A stretch of DNA of 23,616 bases from a virus. Positions 1 through 7,398 of this stretch are shown in pieces; position 1 is the first letter of the stretch, and each line of letters begins with the position of its first letter. The position numbers were made by a program, and so were the translations under genes. Below the pieces are notes generated by a model, which was given only the letters and a program-made list of their open reading frames with translations, did not search any database and was not told where the DNA came from. The DNA is taken from the IMG/VR virus record IMGVR_UViG_3300036715_000833, positions 1 to 23,616 of that record. The stretch is one strand, 5' to 3'.

Positions 1-1
1 C

Positions 2-1567
2 GTTGGAGCCGGGATGAGTCTCCAAGGGGCCGGGGCACTCGCTGGGTCTGCACTGGAGGGTGCAACGGCACCAGCGTTCTTGCAGCCTGTAATAGATGCT
101 GGATCCAAGATCAAAGCCGCCATTCAAGCGGTTAAGGGCGGCAAGGTTGCGCTTCCCATCGCTCAATCTATTGGGGTGGGTGCTGTGATGCAGCCAGCGT
201 TTACTCCAGAAGTGGACGTGAAAGACAATTCCGATTTTTGGTCCAGGCAGCTCCCAGAAGTGGCAAGCGGTGCTAAGTGGGGAGGTGCGTTAGGCGCTGT
301 GCCATCGGCGGCGGTAAGCGCCGCACAAAAGATTTCATCGTCTTTGGGGAATGTCGCCAAGACTCCAGCCGTCCAAGAACTCATGGATTCACTGACCACC
401 AAACTAGGGGGGAAGTCCCCAGGTGTGGCTGCTCAGGACGCCGCATGGAACCAATACAACAGCGCATGGGATAAGTTCAAAACCGCGATTGCTCCAGTTG
501 ATGAAGCCGCTGGAGGTGCCCAAATGGACTACTCTGGCCCAATCAAGACGCTCGAAGATACGTTGGGCATCGGGGGGAAGCGTTCACCGGCTCCGATGCC
601 TCCCAAGAGTAAGGAATATCTGACCGAGCTACTTAGTAACCTCAAAGAAGCACAGTCTGGGAGCGGCTCAGTAGATACCAGCGCAACGGGCGCTATCGAC
701 ACTATTAAGCAATTGGGGGCACAGCAGCGGCTATTGGCTCAAGTCCATGGCGAAACTGAATCCCGCGAGATGCTGAATAGGGTCAGGGATTCTATCCTCA
801 AAGCGATGGATGATTCTCACCCTGACATTGCCAGCGGTTATGGCAATGCCCGCCAAATATTCGCCGAAGAAGTGGCGCCTCTTTTCGATAAATCGGAGGG
901 TGGACAATTTTTGACACAACTTCGGGATACCCCCACTCCTGATGATTGGCTTGGGTCATCGAATCAGGGATCTTTGACCAGGATGAAGGCTGATAAAGCA
1001 GCCATCGTCGCAAAGGGGTCTAGTCCTGAACCATTGTTGTATTCCTATTTGGATGCTGCTAATAAGCAAGCAAACGGGAATCCTGGTTCATTCGTGACAT
1101 CCATCGAAAAAGCTATGCCCGCAGTCCAAAAAATGGCCGACGACGGCACAATCGATCCCGAGACACTTAAGGCGTTCCAAGGACTCTCCAAGATAGCGCG
1201 AACGGCTAAGTTCGGGGGTTGGCTTGCCAATATGGCCGTTCCTGCCGCTGCGGAAGCCATTGGAGGCCCTCAGGCGGGTGCAGCGGCTGCTACAGCTGCA
1301 ATCGGACTGCATTTCAAGCCTGGCTATTCTGCCCCTGGGTTGATGTGGAAGTTGCTCCAATCTCCGACTACTCGCAGCATTCTCTCTATCGCTAGTAAAT
1401 TGCCAGAAGGAAGCCCCGAATTGGAACTTATCGGGCGCGATATGTCAAAAAGAATGGCAGCGATGGCGGCGGTAACTTCCTCCATGACTAGGCCGGGAGT
1501 GGTCCCGGCCATGGCATCTCAGCCTTCCACTCCAAACCCTGAAATTGTCCAGACGGAGCAAAAATGA
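2..1567 (+). CDS. C-terminal part of a large virion protein, possibly an injection/internal virion protein (5' end cut by window)
   Basis: The reading frame is open to the left edge, so the methionine at 14 is probably internal and the gene is partial. About 520 residues are visible. They are rich in Ala, Gly and Ser, with amphipathic helical stretches and hydrophobic Ala/Gly segments near visible residues 400-435 (from the Met at 14). I see no enzyme motif. The stop overlaps the next start as ATGA (1564-1567), so it is translationally coupled to the first fibre gene. In P22-like phages the genes just before the tailspike encode ejection proteins (gp7, gp20, gp16), and the position, composition and helical character fit such a protein. 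That assignment is by context only; a structural tail or assembly protein is also possible. Confidence 0.6.
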   Translation, partial: VGAGMSLQGAGALAGSALEGATAPAFLQPVIDAGSKIKAAIQAVKGGKVALPIAQSIGVGAVMQPAFTPEVDVKDNSDFWSRQLPEVASGAKWGGALGAVPSAAVSAAQKISSSLGNVAKTPAVQELMDSLTTKLGGKSPGVAAQDAAWNQYNSAWDKFKTAIAPVDEAAGGAQMDYSGPIKTLEDTLGIGGKRSPAPMPPKSKEYLTELLSNLKEAQSGSGSVDTSATGAIDTIKQLGAQQRLLAQVHGETESREMLNRVRDSILKAMDDSHPDIASGYGNARQIFAEEVAPLFDKSEGGQFLTQLRDTPTPDDWLGSSNQGSLTRMKADKAAIVAKGSSPEPLLYSYLDAANKQANGNPGSFVTSIEKAMPAVQKMADDGTIDPETLKAFQGLSKIARTAKFGGWLANMAVPAAAEAIGGPQAGAAAATAAIGLHFKPGYSAPGLMWKLLQSPTTRSILSIASKLPEGSPELELIGRDMSKRMAAMAAVTSSMTRPGVVPAMASQPSTPNPEIVQTEQK

Positions 1568-3435
1568 CCGTGATCCCGCCCCTCACAGCTATTTTCAGGG
1601 CCTTCGATGCCGGTGGGGCCGTGCTTCCTGGAGCTCTGCTCTACACCTATGCAGCCGGGACGGTAACGCCCTTGGCAACATACAGGGATGCCAACGGGCT
1701 GGTTCCCAATACAAATCCGGTCGTCTGCGATGCCAACGGTGAGGCCATCGTCTATCTGACCGCCGGTGTCGGATACAAGCTCCTTCTCACAGATTCGATT
1801 GGGAATGTCCAGCCGAACTACCCGCAGGATAATGTTTTGGGCGGTATCGCCGGAACCAATGGCACGAACGGGAGCACTTGGCGGGATGGCTCTGGTGTGC
1901 CGTCCAACGCGCTAGGTGTTGACGGGGATTACTACTTGAACACAGCCAACGGTGATGTCTATGTTCGGTCCAGTGGAGTATATGGGATCCGGGGGAACAT
2001 CCAGGGCCCTCCAGGGTCCAGCCGCAACGCGATTCAGAATGGGACGTTCTACGGCGGGTTAGCGCCATGGAATGTCTACGCGGCCGCAGTCAATGGCGTG
2101 GTCCCCACGTATGGCGGGGGGCGTCTCCATGGCTCCGGCGCCCCGAATCTGAAGGCCACTTCTACCATCGGACTCGCTACTGCGGTTGGCGAAGTTTCGC
2201 AGGGGTTTGCGATTCAGACGCCCGCCGGGACTACGAATCTCCAATTCTACACGGCAGCATGGCTTGAGGCAACGCCCCCCCTTGCGGCCTATTCTGCGTC
2301 CATCGCTGTATATTTCTATGATGCACAGTCGGACACGGAAACACTCATCGGAACCTATCCCTACGCTCAGTCCGAGATCACGACAACTTACGCCACGGCA
2401 GTATGGACGCTCAGAACCATTGATGTTAGCGACAAAGTCCCAACTGCCGGAACCTATGGGATCCGCTGCGAGTTGACGGCCATAAGCGATAATACTGGCG
2501 GATCGGAAGGCGCTCACGGCATCCTTTGCGGGGTTGATGACTTCCTGATGCTTGTTTCATCGGCTGGCGTCACTGGCCCCGCTGGCCCGGCTGGCCCTGT
2601 TGGGCCAATGGGGCCTTCCGGTGGTGGCAAACTCCAATCTCAGGTTTTCACGACAAATGGAACAATCACCGTTCCTGCCGGAGTCAATTTCTATGACGTG
2701 ACGGCCATCGGTGCAGGTGGAGGCGGCGGCGCTGGTGAAGGGCTTAACACCGGCGCAGGTGGTGGTGGTGGTGGGGCGGGTGCATCCATCAGGCGGCGGG
2801 TGACCGTTACGCCTCTTTCTACCTATGCGGTAACAATCGGGGTGGGAGGCAATGGGGGCACCGTTGGCGTGGCGGCTACCGATGGGACGGCTACCACCTT
2901 CGGAAGCCTTGTTTCCGCCAATGGAGGCATCCACGGGCTCGTCGGTGGTGGGGTAACCTCTGGCATTGGAGGTTTGGGGGGCGCGGGAGCAACGGGGACA
3001 CTGGTCGGGACCGGAGTGGGCCAGACCACGGCATTCTCCGCTGGTCTGGCGTCTGCGCTCATCAATGGCTCCGGCGCAGCGCTTGCGGGCGGAAACGGCG
3101 GGGCGGGCGGAATCGGCGGTTACTGTGAAGTCTCCACCGTGGCACAATTCGCGGGCGCGAATGGGGGCTATGCCGAATCCGCTACTGGTGGGGCAGGAGG
3201 CGCCTACCCTGATGGGATCGCTCTCCACTCGCCAAGGTATGCGGGCGGTTCCGGCGGTGGTGGAGGTGCATCTGCTTTCGGGAATGGTGGGGCGGGCGGG
3301 AAAGAGGCAACTTCGGGCGTTTCTGCCGGTGCGACTGCTTACGGTGCAGGTGGAGGCGGTGGCGGTGGGGGGGCGACCCCTGGAGTTGGCGGATCCGGCG
3401 CTAATGGATATCTCATCGTTGAATGGATTGCTTAG
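1564..3435 (+). CDS. Tail fibre/adhesin with head-binding-like N-terminus, collagen-like stretch and glycine-rich tip
   Basis: A 623-residue fibre. Residues 1-95 form a compact region resembling phage fibre and spike head-binding domains (a short beta-rich segment with the pattern 'DANGLVPNTNPVVCDANGE'). A Gly/Asn-rich linker and a GPPG motif lie near 147-151. Residues 155-330 look like a beta-sandwich, carbohydrate-binding-like domain. A collagen-type run of GPx triplets spans about 338-352. From about 370 to the end there is a glycine-rich domain that closes with 'GANGYLIVEWIA', the usual ending of glycine-rich phage fibre domains. Family knowledge: such glycine-rich tips often bind the host surface. 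The gene starts in an ATGA overlap with the preceding virion gene. Receptor-binding is inferred; membership among fibre proteins is well supported by domain style and position. Confidence 0.82.
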   Translation: MTVIPPLTAIFRAFDAGGAVLPGALLYTYAAGTVTPLATYRDANGLVPNTNPVVCDANGEAIVYLTAGVGYKLLLTDSIGNVQPNYPQDNVLGGIAGTNGTNGSTWRDGSGVPSNALGVDGDYYLNTANGDVYVRSSGVYGIRGNIQGPPGSSRNAIQNGTFYGGLAPWNVYAAAVNGVVPTYGGGRLHGSGAPNLKATSTIGLATAVGEVSQGFAIQTPAGTTNLQFYTAAWLEATPPLAAYSASIAVYFYDAQSDTETLIGTYPYAQSEITTTYATAVWTLRTIDVSDKVPTAGTYGIRCELTAISDNTGGSEGAHGILCGVDDFLMLVSSAGVTGPAGPAGPVGPMGPSGGGKLQSQVFTTNGTITVPAGVNFYDVTAIGAGGGGGAGEGLNTGAGGGGGGAGASIRRRVTVTPLSTYAVTIGVGGNGGTVGVAATDGTATTFGSLVSANGGIHGLVGGGVTSGIGGLGGAGATGTLVGTGVGQTTAFSAGLASALINGSGAALAGGNGGAGGIGGYCEVSTVAQFAGANGGYAESATGGAGGAYPDGIALHSPRYAGGSGGGGGASAFGNGGAGGKEATSGVSAGATAYGAGGGGGGGGATPGVGGSGANGYLIVEWIA

Positions 3436-3447
3436 GAGATATGGAAA

Positions 3448-5082
3448 ATGGCCGCAATCACTGCCCCCCCCACTACTGTTCCAATCTTTCAGTATCCTCC
3501 CAATTTCCCTAGTGGGGTGGTGAACGACCAATGGCTTGCATGGTTCGAGACTGTGCAAACCAATACCTACGTCTTCCCACCTCCAATCGCTGGCTATGCT
3601 CTTGGCTGGGATGCACTTGGGAATATAGTGAACGTCCCCAATACCGGGGCCGATCAGACCGCCGTTTTGGCTGATACGACCTTGGCAACGAATGGCGCTG
3701 GAAGGATCGGGTACAACGGGGCTTTGACCTACCCATCCAATACGGCTGGGTCTGCCATCGCGGCTCGCATCGTTGGGTCCGATTTGGCCTCTACTTCGGA
3801 CGCAGCCAAAGGCGCGGGTTCGGTCGGGTTCTCTAGCCTCCTGAGTTATGCTATCGGAACCGTTGGCGAATGGTTGACTCGACTGTCGTCTAGCGTGGGC
3901 GCGGGGATGGTGGGCTACCTCGCACCGTTCACGGGGGCGGTGGCTACAACCGTTAAAGATCGGCTGGACCTGGTAAGCACCATCGTGCCCCCCACTGCCA
4001 ATGGCGATAATACCTTCGTCGGGTATGCCGGGAATACCACACTCAGCCCAAACGGAGGCGCGGCTACCCTCGCATCCCAAAACACGGGGGTCGGCAAAGG
4101 CGCTTTGGCTGCTCTGACCACTGGCTTCGAGAACACGGCCATCGGCGTGGCCGCCATGGCTTCGACCACCACAGGGGACCGAAACACGGCTGTCGGTGTG
4201 ACGGCGCTCCAGAACAATACGACAGGCGATCACAACATCGCGTTCGGCCAGAATGCGCTTCAGGCGAACATCTCAGGTGCCTACAACACGGCCATCGGCA
4301 TTGATTCTCTGCACTACAATATTGACGGCTACTACAATGTCGCTCTGGGTCAGAACGCGCTCCTGAACTGCGACCACGGTTACTACAACACCGCTCTCGG
4401 GATTGATACTCTTAAAGCCCTGACTGGAGGCCACGACAATGTAGCCATCGGGGAGACAGCAGGCTACAGCCTCACAACTGGATTCTATAATGTCGCTGTC
4501 GGTGTCGGCGCTCTGCATTCTTGTGTGAACCACGTGGCGAATGTGGCCATTGGGCAGTGGGCAGGCTACTCCAACGACGGTAACAACAATGTGTTCATCG
4601 GATACTCGGCTGGTTATTACGAGACCGGCTCGAATGTGCTGATGATCGACAACCAGGCGAGGGCAAGCGAAGCGGATGCCCGCCTCAAGGCCATAATCTA
4701 CGGGATCTTCGCTGACACCCCGGCGGCCCAGCGACTCATCTTCAATGCGAACCTGGGCTTCAACGGACTCACCCGTAAATTGGCGAAGGTCTTCGCGGAT
4801 AACGCAGGAGGGAACTCGTATTCCTACCCTTCCGACACGAGCTATGTCTACCTGACATCTCCCAACACCACGGCCACTACCATTACCCTCCCCGCAACCA
4901 ACGGCTCCCACCCCATTGACGGGGCTGAGATCACCTTCGTCTGCGGGTCCAACATCACTACAGTGACATGGGCCGCAGGAGCTGGCGGGGCGACCATTAC
5001 TGGTGCCCCTACATCCATCACTGCCAATGTGCCAGTTCGCATGATTTACCACGCGGCGGGAGGCAAGTGGTATCCGTGCTAA
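3448..5082 (+). CDS. Second tail fibre/appendage protein with 17-residue tandem repeats
   Basis: A 544-residue protein. The start at 3448 follows AGGAG at 3434-3438. Residues 1-180 contain an aromatic/Pro-rich N-terminus and small 'GxGxxGY' modules. Residues 188-397 hold about twelve copies of an N-[TV]-A-[IV]-G-x-x-A-L-like unit. Ten of these repeat at exactly 17 residues (Asn at 212, 229, 246 and so on up to 365). This style is known from trimeric beta-roll appendages and YadA-like heads. Residues 440-544 form a beta-rich C-terminal domain with many Thr/Val strands. It follows the first fibre by only 12 bases, so they are probably cotranscribed. Its stop codon overlaps the stop of the convergent membrane-protein gene. 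A receptor-binding or branching fibre role is inferred. Confidence 0.78.
   Translation: MAAITAPPTTVPIFQYPPNFPSGVVNDQWLAWFETVQTNTYVFPPPIAGYALGWDALGNIVNVPNTGADQTAVLADTTLATNGAGRIGYNGALTYPSNTAGSAIAARIVGSDLASTSDAAKGAGSVGFSSLLSYAIGTVGEWLTRLSSSVGAGMVGYLAPFTGAVATTVKDRLDLVSTIVPPTANGDNTFVGYAGNTTLSPNGGAATLASQNTGVGKGALAALTTGFENTAIGVAAMASTTTGDRNTAVGVTALQNNTTGDHNIAFGQNALQANISGAYNTAIGIDSLHYNIDGYYNVALGQNALLNCDHGYYNTALGIDTLKALTGGHDNVAIGETAGYSLTTGFYNVAVGVGALHSCVNHVANVAIGQWAGYSNDGNNNVFIGYSAGYYETGSNVLMIDNQARASEADARLKAIIYGIFADTPAAQRLIFNANLGFNGLTRKLAKVFADNAGGNSYSYPSDTSYVYLTSPNTTATTITLPATNGSHPIDGAEITFVCGSNITTVTWAAGAGGATITGAPTSITANVPVRMIYHAAGGKWYPC
4009..4638 (+). repeat. In-frame 51-bp (17-residue) tandem repeat region of the second fibre gene
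   Basis: The encoded unit N-x-A-[IVFL]-G-x-x-[AS]-[LMG] recurs about twelve times. Ten consecutive spacings between residues 212 and 365 are exactly 17 residues (51 bases). The first gap is 24 residues and the last is 16. The DNA copies have diverged more than the protein pattern, so selection is on the protein fold. Confidence 0.85.
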
Positions 5083-5453
5083 TGGTTTACAAACTCACTC
5101 AAAACAGACCCGGCAGGGTTGCGGATTGTGGCGAGATCGGTTGGTATCCGGCAGAGAAAAGCGACTAAAGAGGCAGCACAAATACAGGAAAGGATAATAC
5201 CAACCACTGGAGCACCAACTTCACACCAGAAACCACTATCCTTCGTGTTCATGCCCTTCTTGATGGATGGAACAAGGCATACAACTGCGACAAGGGAGAG
5301 AATAACGCCAAGAGCGAGGGTGACGAGTTCACCTAGTGCTACGCTGGATCGGTAGGTGCACATCTGCTCGAACCCCCACTTGGCGGGGCCTGAAGTGGCG
5401 GTCGCCCCTTCTCGGATGAAACCCAGCACTTTTTGAAGCATTTCTTTGTCCAT
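5079..5453 (-). CDS. Small two-helix membrane protein, function unknown
   Basis: A 124-residue protein. The start at 5453 is chosen over an upstream in-frame ATG (5513) because AAGGGAG lies just before it. It has an N-terminal soluble helix (MDKEMLQKVLGF...) and two strongly hydrophobic segments: one around residues 44-62 (VTLALGVILSLVAVVCLVP) and one around 80-102. It has several cysteines. No family is recognised. It is the last gene of the leftward operon, faces the fibre genes directly and overlaps the fibre stop by 4 bases. Small membrane proteins at such borders are often accessory 'moron' genes, for example superinfection-exclusion proteins, but nothing in the sequence proves that. A holin-like role is less likely because a separate lysis cassette is present. 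Confidence 0.65.
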   Translation of the reverse strand: MDKEMLQKVLGFIREGATATSGPAKWGFEQMCTYRSSVALGELVTLALGVILSLVAVVCLVPSIKKGMNTKDSGFWCEVGAPVVGIILSCICAASLVAFLCRIPTDLATIRNPAGSVLSEFVNH

Positions 5454-5479
5454 TATTTCTCCCTTCGTGTAGTTCTCAT
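5453..5479 (-). other. Possible 8-codon leader ORF coupled to the membrane-protein gene
   Basis: The sequence reads ATG, then Arg-Thr-Thr-Arg-Arg-Glu-Lys, then TAA, with GGGAG a few bases upstream of the ATG. Its TAA overlaps the downstream ATG as TAATG at 5455-5451. The ribosome-binding site of the downstream gene lies inside it. Three of eight residues are Arg. It may be a translational-coupling leader or a chance ORF. Confidence 0.3.
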
Positions 5480-5492
5480 TTTTGTTTCTCCC

Positions 5493-5569
5493 GCGCCCAA
5501 CCGGGCGCTGCACTTGGACCCTGCCGCAAGTCCGAGATTTGGTAGGTTGTGACTCACCGTGCGGCAGGG
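5493..5569 (-). other. Two hairpins in the gap between the Tad2 homologue and the membrane-protein gene
   Basis: The gap 5480-5586 holds no gene. There is a perfect 10-bp inverted repeat, CCCTGCCGCA at 5519-5528 and TGCGGCAGGG at 5560-5569 (31-base loop). A perfect GCGCCC/GGGCGC hairpin with a 4-base loop lies at 5493-5508. Neither is followed by a T-run in the leftward direction, so they are not canonical intrinsic terminators. They could be an RNA-stability or attenuation element between operon genes. Confidence 0.5.
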
Positions 5570-5586
5570 CCGGTGAGATGGGGTCG

Positions 5587-5895
5587 TTAGGTGATAACTT
5601 CCCAGTCGTCAGCCAGCATGTCAGTTTGGGAGGCCAGCCACGGCACTCGTGCGCCCTCTGGATATGCTGATGCAGCAGTCACGACACAGCCGAGGCGATC
5701 GCTTGGAACATTGCCACCCGGGTAGTTCAGATAGATGTAGGGCAGCGTCATCTTGCTGTTGGCATCTGGCTGTTGGAGTTCAAGCCAGAGCCCTTTCCCA
5801 TCCCAGCCACTACGGCTCACCTTGCCGCCGTTCTTCAGTTCTTGTAGCGCCGCGCCAAAACTGACGCCTGTTTTCTTTCGTGTTTCGTGGTTCAT
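5587..5895 (-). CDS. tad2: Tad2/DUF2829 family protein, probable anti-Thoeris sponge
   Basis: A 102-residue protein. The pattern matches the DUF2829 (Tad2) family along its length: FGAALQELKNGGKVSRSGWDGKG at about 13-35, a LPYIYLNYPGG loop at 51-61, and the hallmark PWLASQTDMLADDWEV at 85-100. Established knowledge: Tad2 proteins bind and sequester the cyclic ADP-ribose signal made by Thoeris TIR proteins, blocking the defence. The start at 5895 has AGGAGG seven bases upstream. The N-terminal MNHETRKKTG is a short extension. It lies in the accessory end of the early operon beside MazG-like and DUF551 genes, as expected for a counter-defence gene. The family call is strong. Which signal molecule this copy binds is not known. 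Confidence 0.85.
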   Translation of the reverse strand: MNHETRKKTGVSFGAALQELKNGGKVSRSGWDGKGLWLELQQPDANSKMTLPYIYLNYPGGNVPSDRLGCVVTAASAYPEGARVPWLASQTDMLADDWEVIT

Positions 5896-5931
5896 GTCGT
5901 TCCTCCTTGGCCCACGGCGGGGCCGGTTAGC

Positions 5932-6198
5932 TCAACCCTCATGCGCCACCCGCTTCCCGAGGCGATCCAGCTTGTAGTCTATGGCCACGTCTACCTGGGA
6001 AGGCCCGAACAGGAGCCTCATTTGAGCGGCCATGATCAGCACGTCCGCAAGTTCCTCGATCACCTTTGCGGCGGGAACCTTGCCGTCCTGGAAATGGTGC
6101 AGCGCAACGGTCAATTCGGCGCATTCTTCGGCCATCTTCATGATCTGCCGGTCGCACCCGTAGGAGGCCAGGGCAGCGCGTAGGATCGTCTCATTCAT
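5932..6198 (-). CDS. MazG-like nucleotide pyrophosphohydrolase
   Basis: An 88-residue protein from the ATG at 6198, preceded by AGAGGA. The longer in-frame extension back to 6396 is Pro/Ser/Arg-rich, overlaps the DUF551 gene and looks non-coding, so the short start is chosen. The all-alpha NTP pyrophosphohydrolase motif is visible: EECAE at 24-28 and EELADVLIM at 48-56, giving the acidic ExxE...ExxD Mg-binding set. Family members hydrolyse (d)NTPs to monophosphates. Phage versions are thought to trim nucleotide pools or lower alarmone levels during infection. It sits between the Tad2 homologue and DUF551 in a tightly packed operon. Substrate is not inferable. Confidence 0.8.
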   Translation of the reverse strand: MNETILRAALASYGCDRQIMKMAEECAELTVALHHFQDGKVPAAKVIEELADVLIMAAQMRLLFGPSQVDVAIDYKLDRLGKRVAHEG

Positions 6199-6220
6199 GG
6201 TTCCTCTAGGTGGACATTCG

Positions 6221-6592
6221 CTAGACGGTCGGGGGTTCAGGGAGGGGCATCCAGTGGGTCGGCTGGCAACCGTCCTCGATGGGCGCATTGGCATCGGCTT
6301 CCCAATCACTGGACCACTCATCACCTTCCCCGGTATATGTGGCGATGGTGATGAGGCTGGTGTATCCAAGTTCGAGCATCCCGCCTTCGTTCTCATCGAG
6401 GTAGATCAGCACTTCCTGATCCTTCTCGGGGAGGCGATCAGCACATGGAATCCAGCCTTTCAACTTTCGCTCCTTCTCCATTGCGTCGAGGACATCACCT
6501 AAGACCTGGTCTATTTCGGGGTCAGTGTTCGGCATAAACTTCTCCAGGCTGAACCCGCCTTCCATCGGTGTCTTTGCGGGGTGGATCGTCAT
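6221..6592 (-). CDS. DUF551 domain protein
   Basis: A 123-residue protein. Residues 47-66 (WIPCADRLPEKDQEVLIYLD) and the ending THWMPLPEPP are the two signature blocks of DUF551, a small phage/prophage domain of unknown function. The first 45 residues are a variable acidic N-terminus. The start at 6592 overlaps the stop of the upstream 42-residue ORF as ATGA, with GGAGG just upstream inside that ORF. No catalytic residues are known for the family, so only the family can be given. Confidence 0.8.
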   Translation of the reverse strand: MTIHPAKTPMEGGFSLEKFMPNTDPEIDQVLGDVLDAMEKERKLKGWIPCADRLPEKDQEVLIYLDENEGGMLELGYTSLITIATYTGEGDEWSSDWEADANAPIEDGCQPTHWMPLPEPPTV

Positions 6593-6717
6593 GGCATCCT
6601 CCGGGTCTTGGTGGTGTCGTGAGTGCGGGGCCCGCTGCGGCGTTCGCCGGGCGTGGGCAGCAGCAGGACCGCCGCCAGGCCGAAAAGGAAGAGGACGAAG
6701 ATGCAGAACTCAGGCAT
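6589..6717 (-). CDS. Small 42-residue single-helix membrane protein
   Basis: A very short ORF that begins inside the 3' end of the preceding membrane gene (8-base overlap) and ends in an ATGA overlap with DUF551. GGAGAG lies seven bases before the ATG. The first 21 residues (MPEFCIFVLFLFGLAAVLLL then Pro) form one hydrophobic helix. The remainder is Arg/Thr/Pro-rich and positively charged (GERRSGPRTHDTTKTRR), implying N-out/C-in topology by the positive-inside rule. Without this ORF there would be an unexplained gap of about 120 bases in an otherwise gapless operon. No family is recognised. The hydrophobic profile, RBS and exact overlaps make it more credible than a chance ORF. Confidence 0.6.
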   Translation of the reverse strand: MPEFCIFVLFLFGLAAVLLLPTPGERRSGPRTHDTTKTRRMP

Positions 6718-7045
6718 GGGGCAACTCTCCGGAATTCCCGGAGGGTTCAGACGTGCGGCCTAGCCGTTCGGCGTATAGCTTGCGGAGGTCCCGCACGTAT
6801 TTGATATGCTCGGCCTCGTGTCTCCGCATCTCCCATAACTGCTGATCGGCGTAGCGGGTGGCGCGTAGGGCATGGACACGGTCCCGATCGCGTTTCCTGT
6901 AGAGAGCCCGAGCGGCTTCTTCGCCCTGCGTCAGAGGGCGCACCCTGCGGGCCGCCTTCATCCGGGCAGACCGCTCCCGGTCGAGATCCCGGAGGATCAC
7001 GGCGATCCCGAGGGCCCAGAGGGGAAGGAGAACTACGAGGATCAT
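6710..7045 (-). CDS. Small membrane-anchored basic protein, function unknown
   Basis: A 111-residue protein. Residues 1-18 form a hydrophobic helix (MILVVLLPLWALGIAVIL). The rest is a highly charged, Arg-rich helical region (for example RKRDRDRVHALRATRY, then MRRHEAEHIKYVRDLRKLY) that should form a coiled coil or bind nucleic acid or another protein. The start overlaps the stop of the upstream gene as ATGA (7045-7042). The end overlaps the start of the 42-residue membrane ORF. The architecture resembles single-pass inner-membrane proteins such as spanins, but the lysis cassette is elsewhere, so no role is assigned. Confidence 0.65.
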   Translation of the reverse strand: MILVVLLPLWALGIAVILRDLDRERSARMKAARRVRPLTQGEEAARALYRKRDRDRVHALRATRYADQQLWEMRRHEAEHIKYVRDLRKLYAERLGRTSEPSGNSGELPHA

Positions 7046-7398
7046 CGCGGGTTCTCCTTCATGGCCTCCCGGATCGCGGCCCGGCGGCGCTCCCGGTACT
7101 CCCTGGCTTTCTGGCGGTTGTATTCACGGGTAGCGCCTGACCAGGCGGGCCTCTTGTGTTTCCGGCCCATGGGCTCCCGATAGATGTAGTCGGCACGGGG
7201 CATGACGACGGGCGGTTGCCGCTCGAACTCTACGGTGACGCCCTCCATTGAGACGGCGCACTCCAGGCGCCCCTTGGTATCCACCCAGCGCTGCATGGCC
7301 CGCTGCCAGGCGATGGCCTCGGCGCTGTCGGGGGCATAGGGACGCGGCATTTCGGGACGCTGGGCAAGATGGGCGGAGAGGGCTTCAGTGGGGTTCAT
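7042..7398 (-). CDS. Hypothetical basic phage protein
   Basis: A 118-residue protein. The start at 7398 (MNPTEALSAHLAQRPEMPRP) is taken because it overlaps the stop of the upstream gene as ATGA. An in-frame ATG at 7458 would place 60 bases inside that gene. The N-terminal third is Pro/Ala-rich, the centre is mixed (CAVSMEGVTVEFERQPP), and the C-terminus is very basic (REYNRQKAREYRERRRAAIREAM). The basic tail suggests nucleic-acid contact. No known family is recognised. Confidence 0.6.
   Translation of the reverse strand: MNPTEALSAHLAQRPEMPRPYAPDSAEAIAWQRAMQRWVDTKGRLECAVSMEGVTVEFERQPPVVMPRADYIYREPMGRKHKRPAWSGATREYNRQKAREYRERRRAAIREAMKENPR

Noticed and set aside
2557-4233. 558-codon open frame on the minus strand opposite both fibre genes
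   Set aside because: It is antisense to clear fibre domains, spans two genes, has Arg/Ser/Gly-rich low-complexity sequence, and arises from Gly-rich GC-biased codons.
4273-5052. 259-codon minus-strand open frame under the second fibre
   Set aside because: It mirrors the repeat region and shows no independent protein features.
6199-6396. N-terminal extension of the MazG-like protein
   Set aside because: It overlaps the DUF551 gene out of frame, is Pro/Ser-rich, and RBS placement favours 6198.
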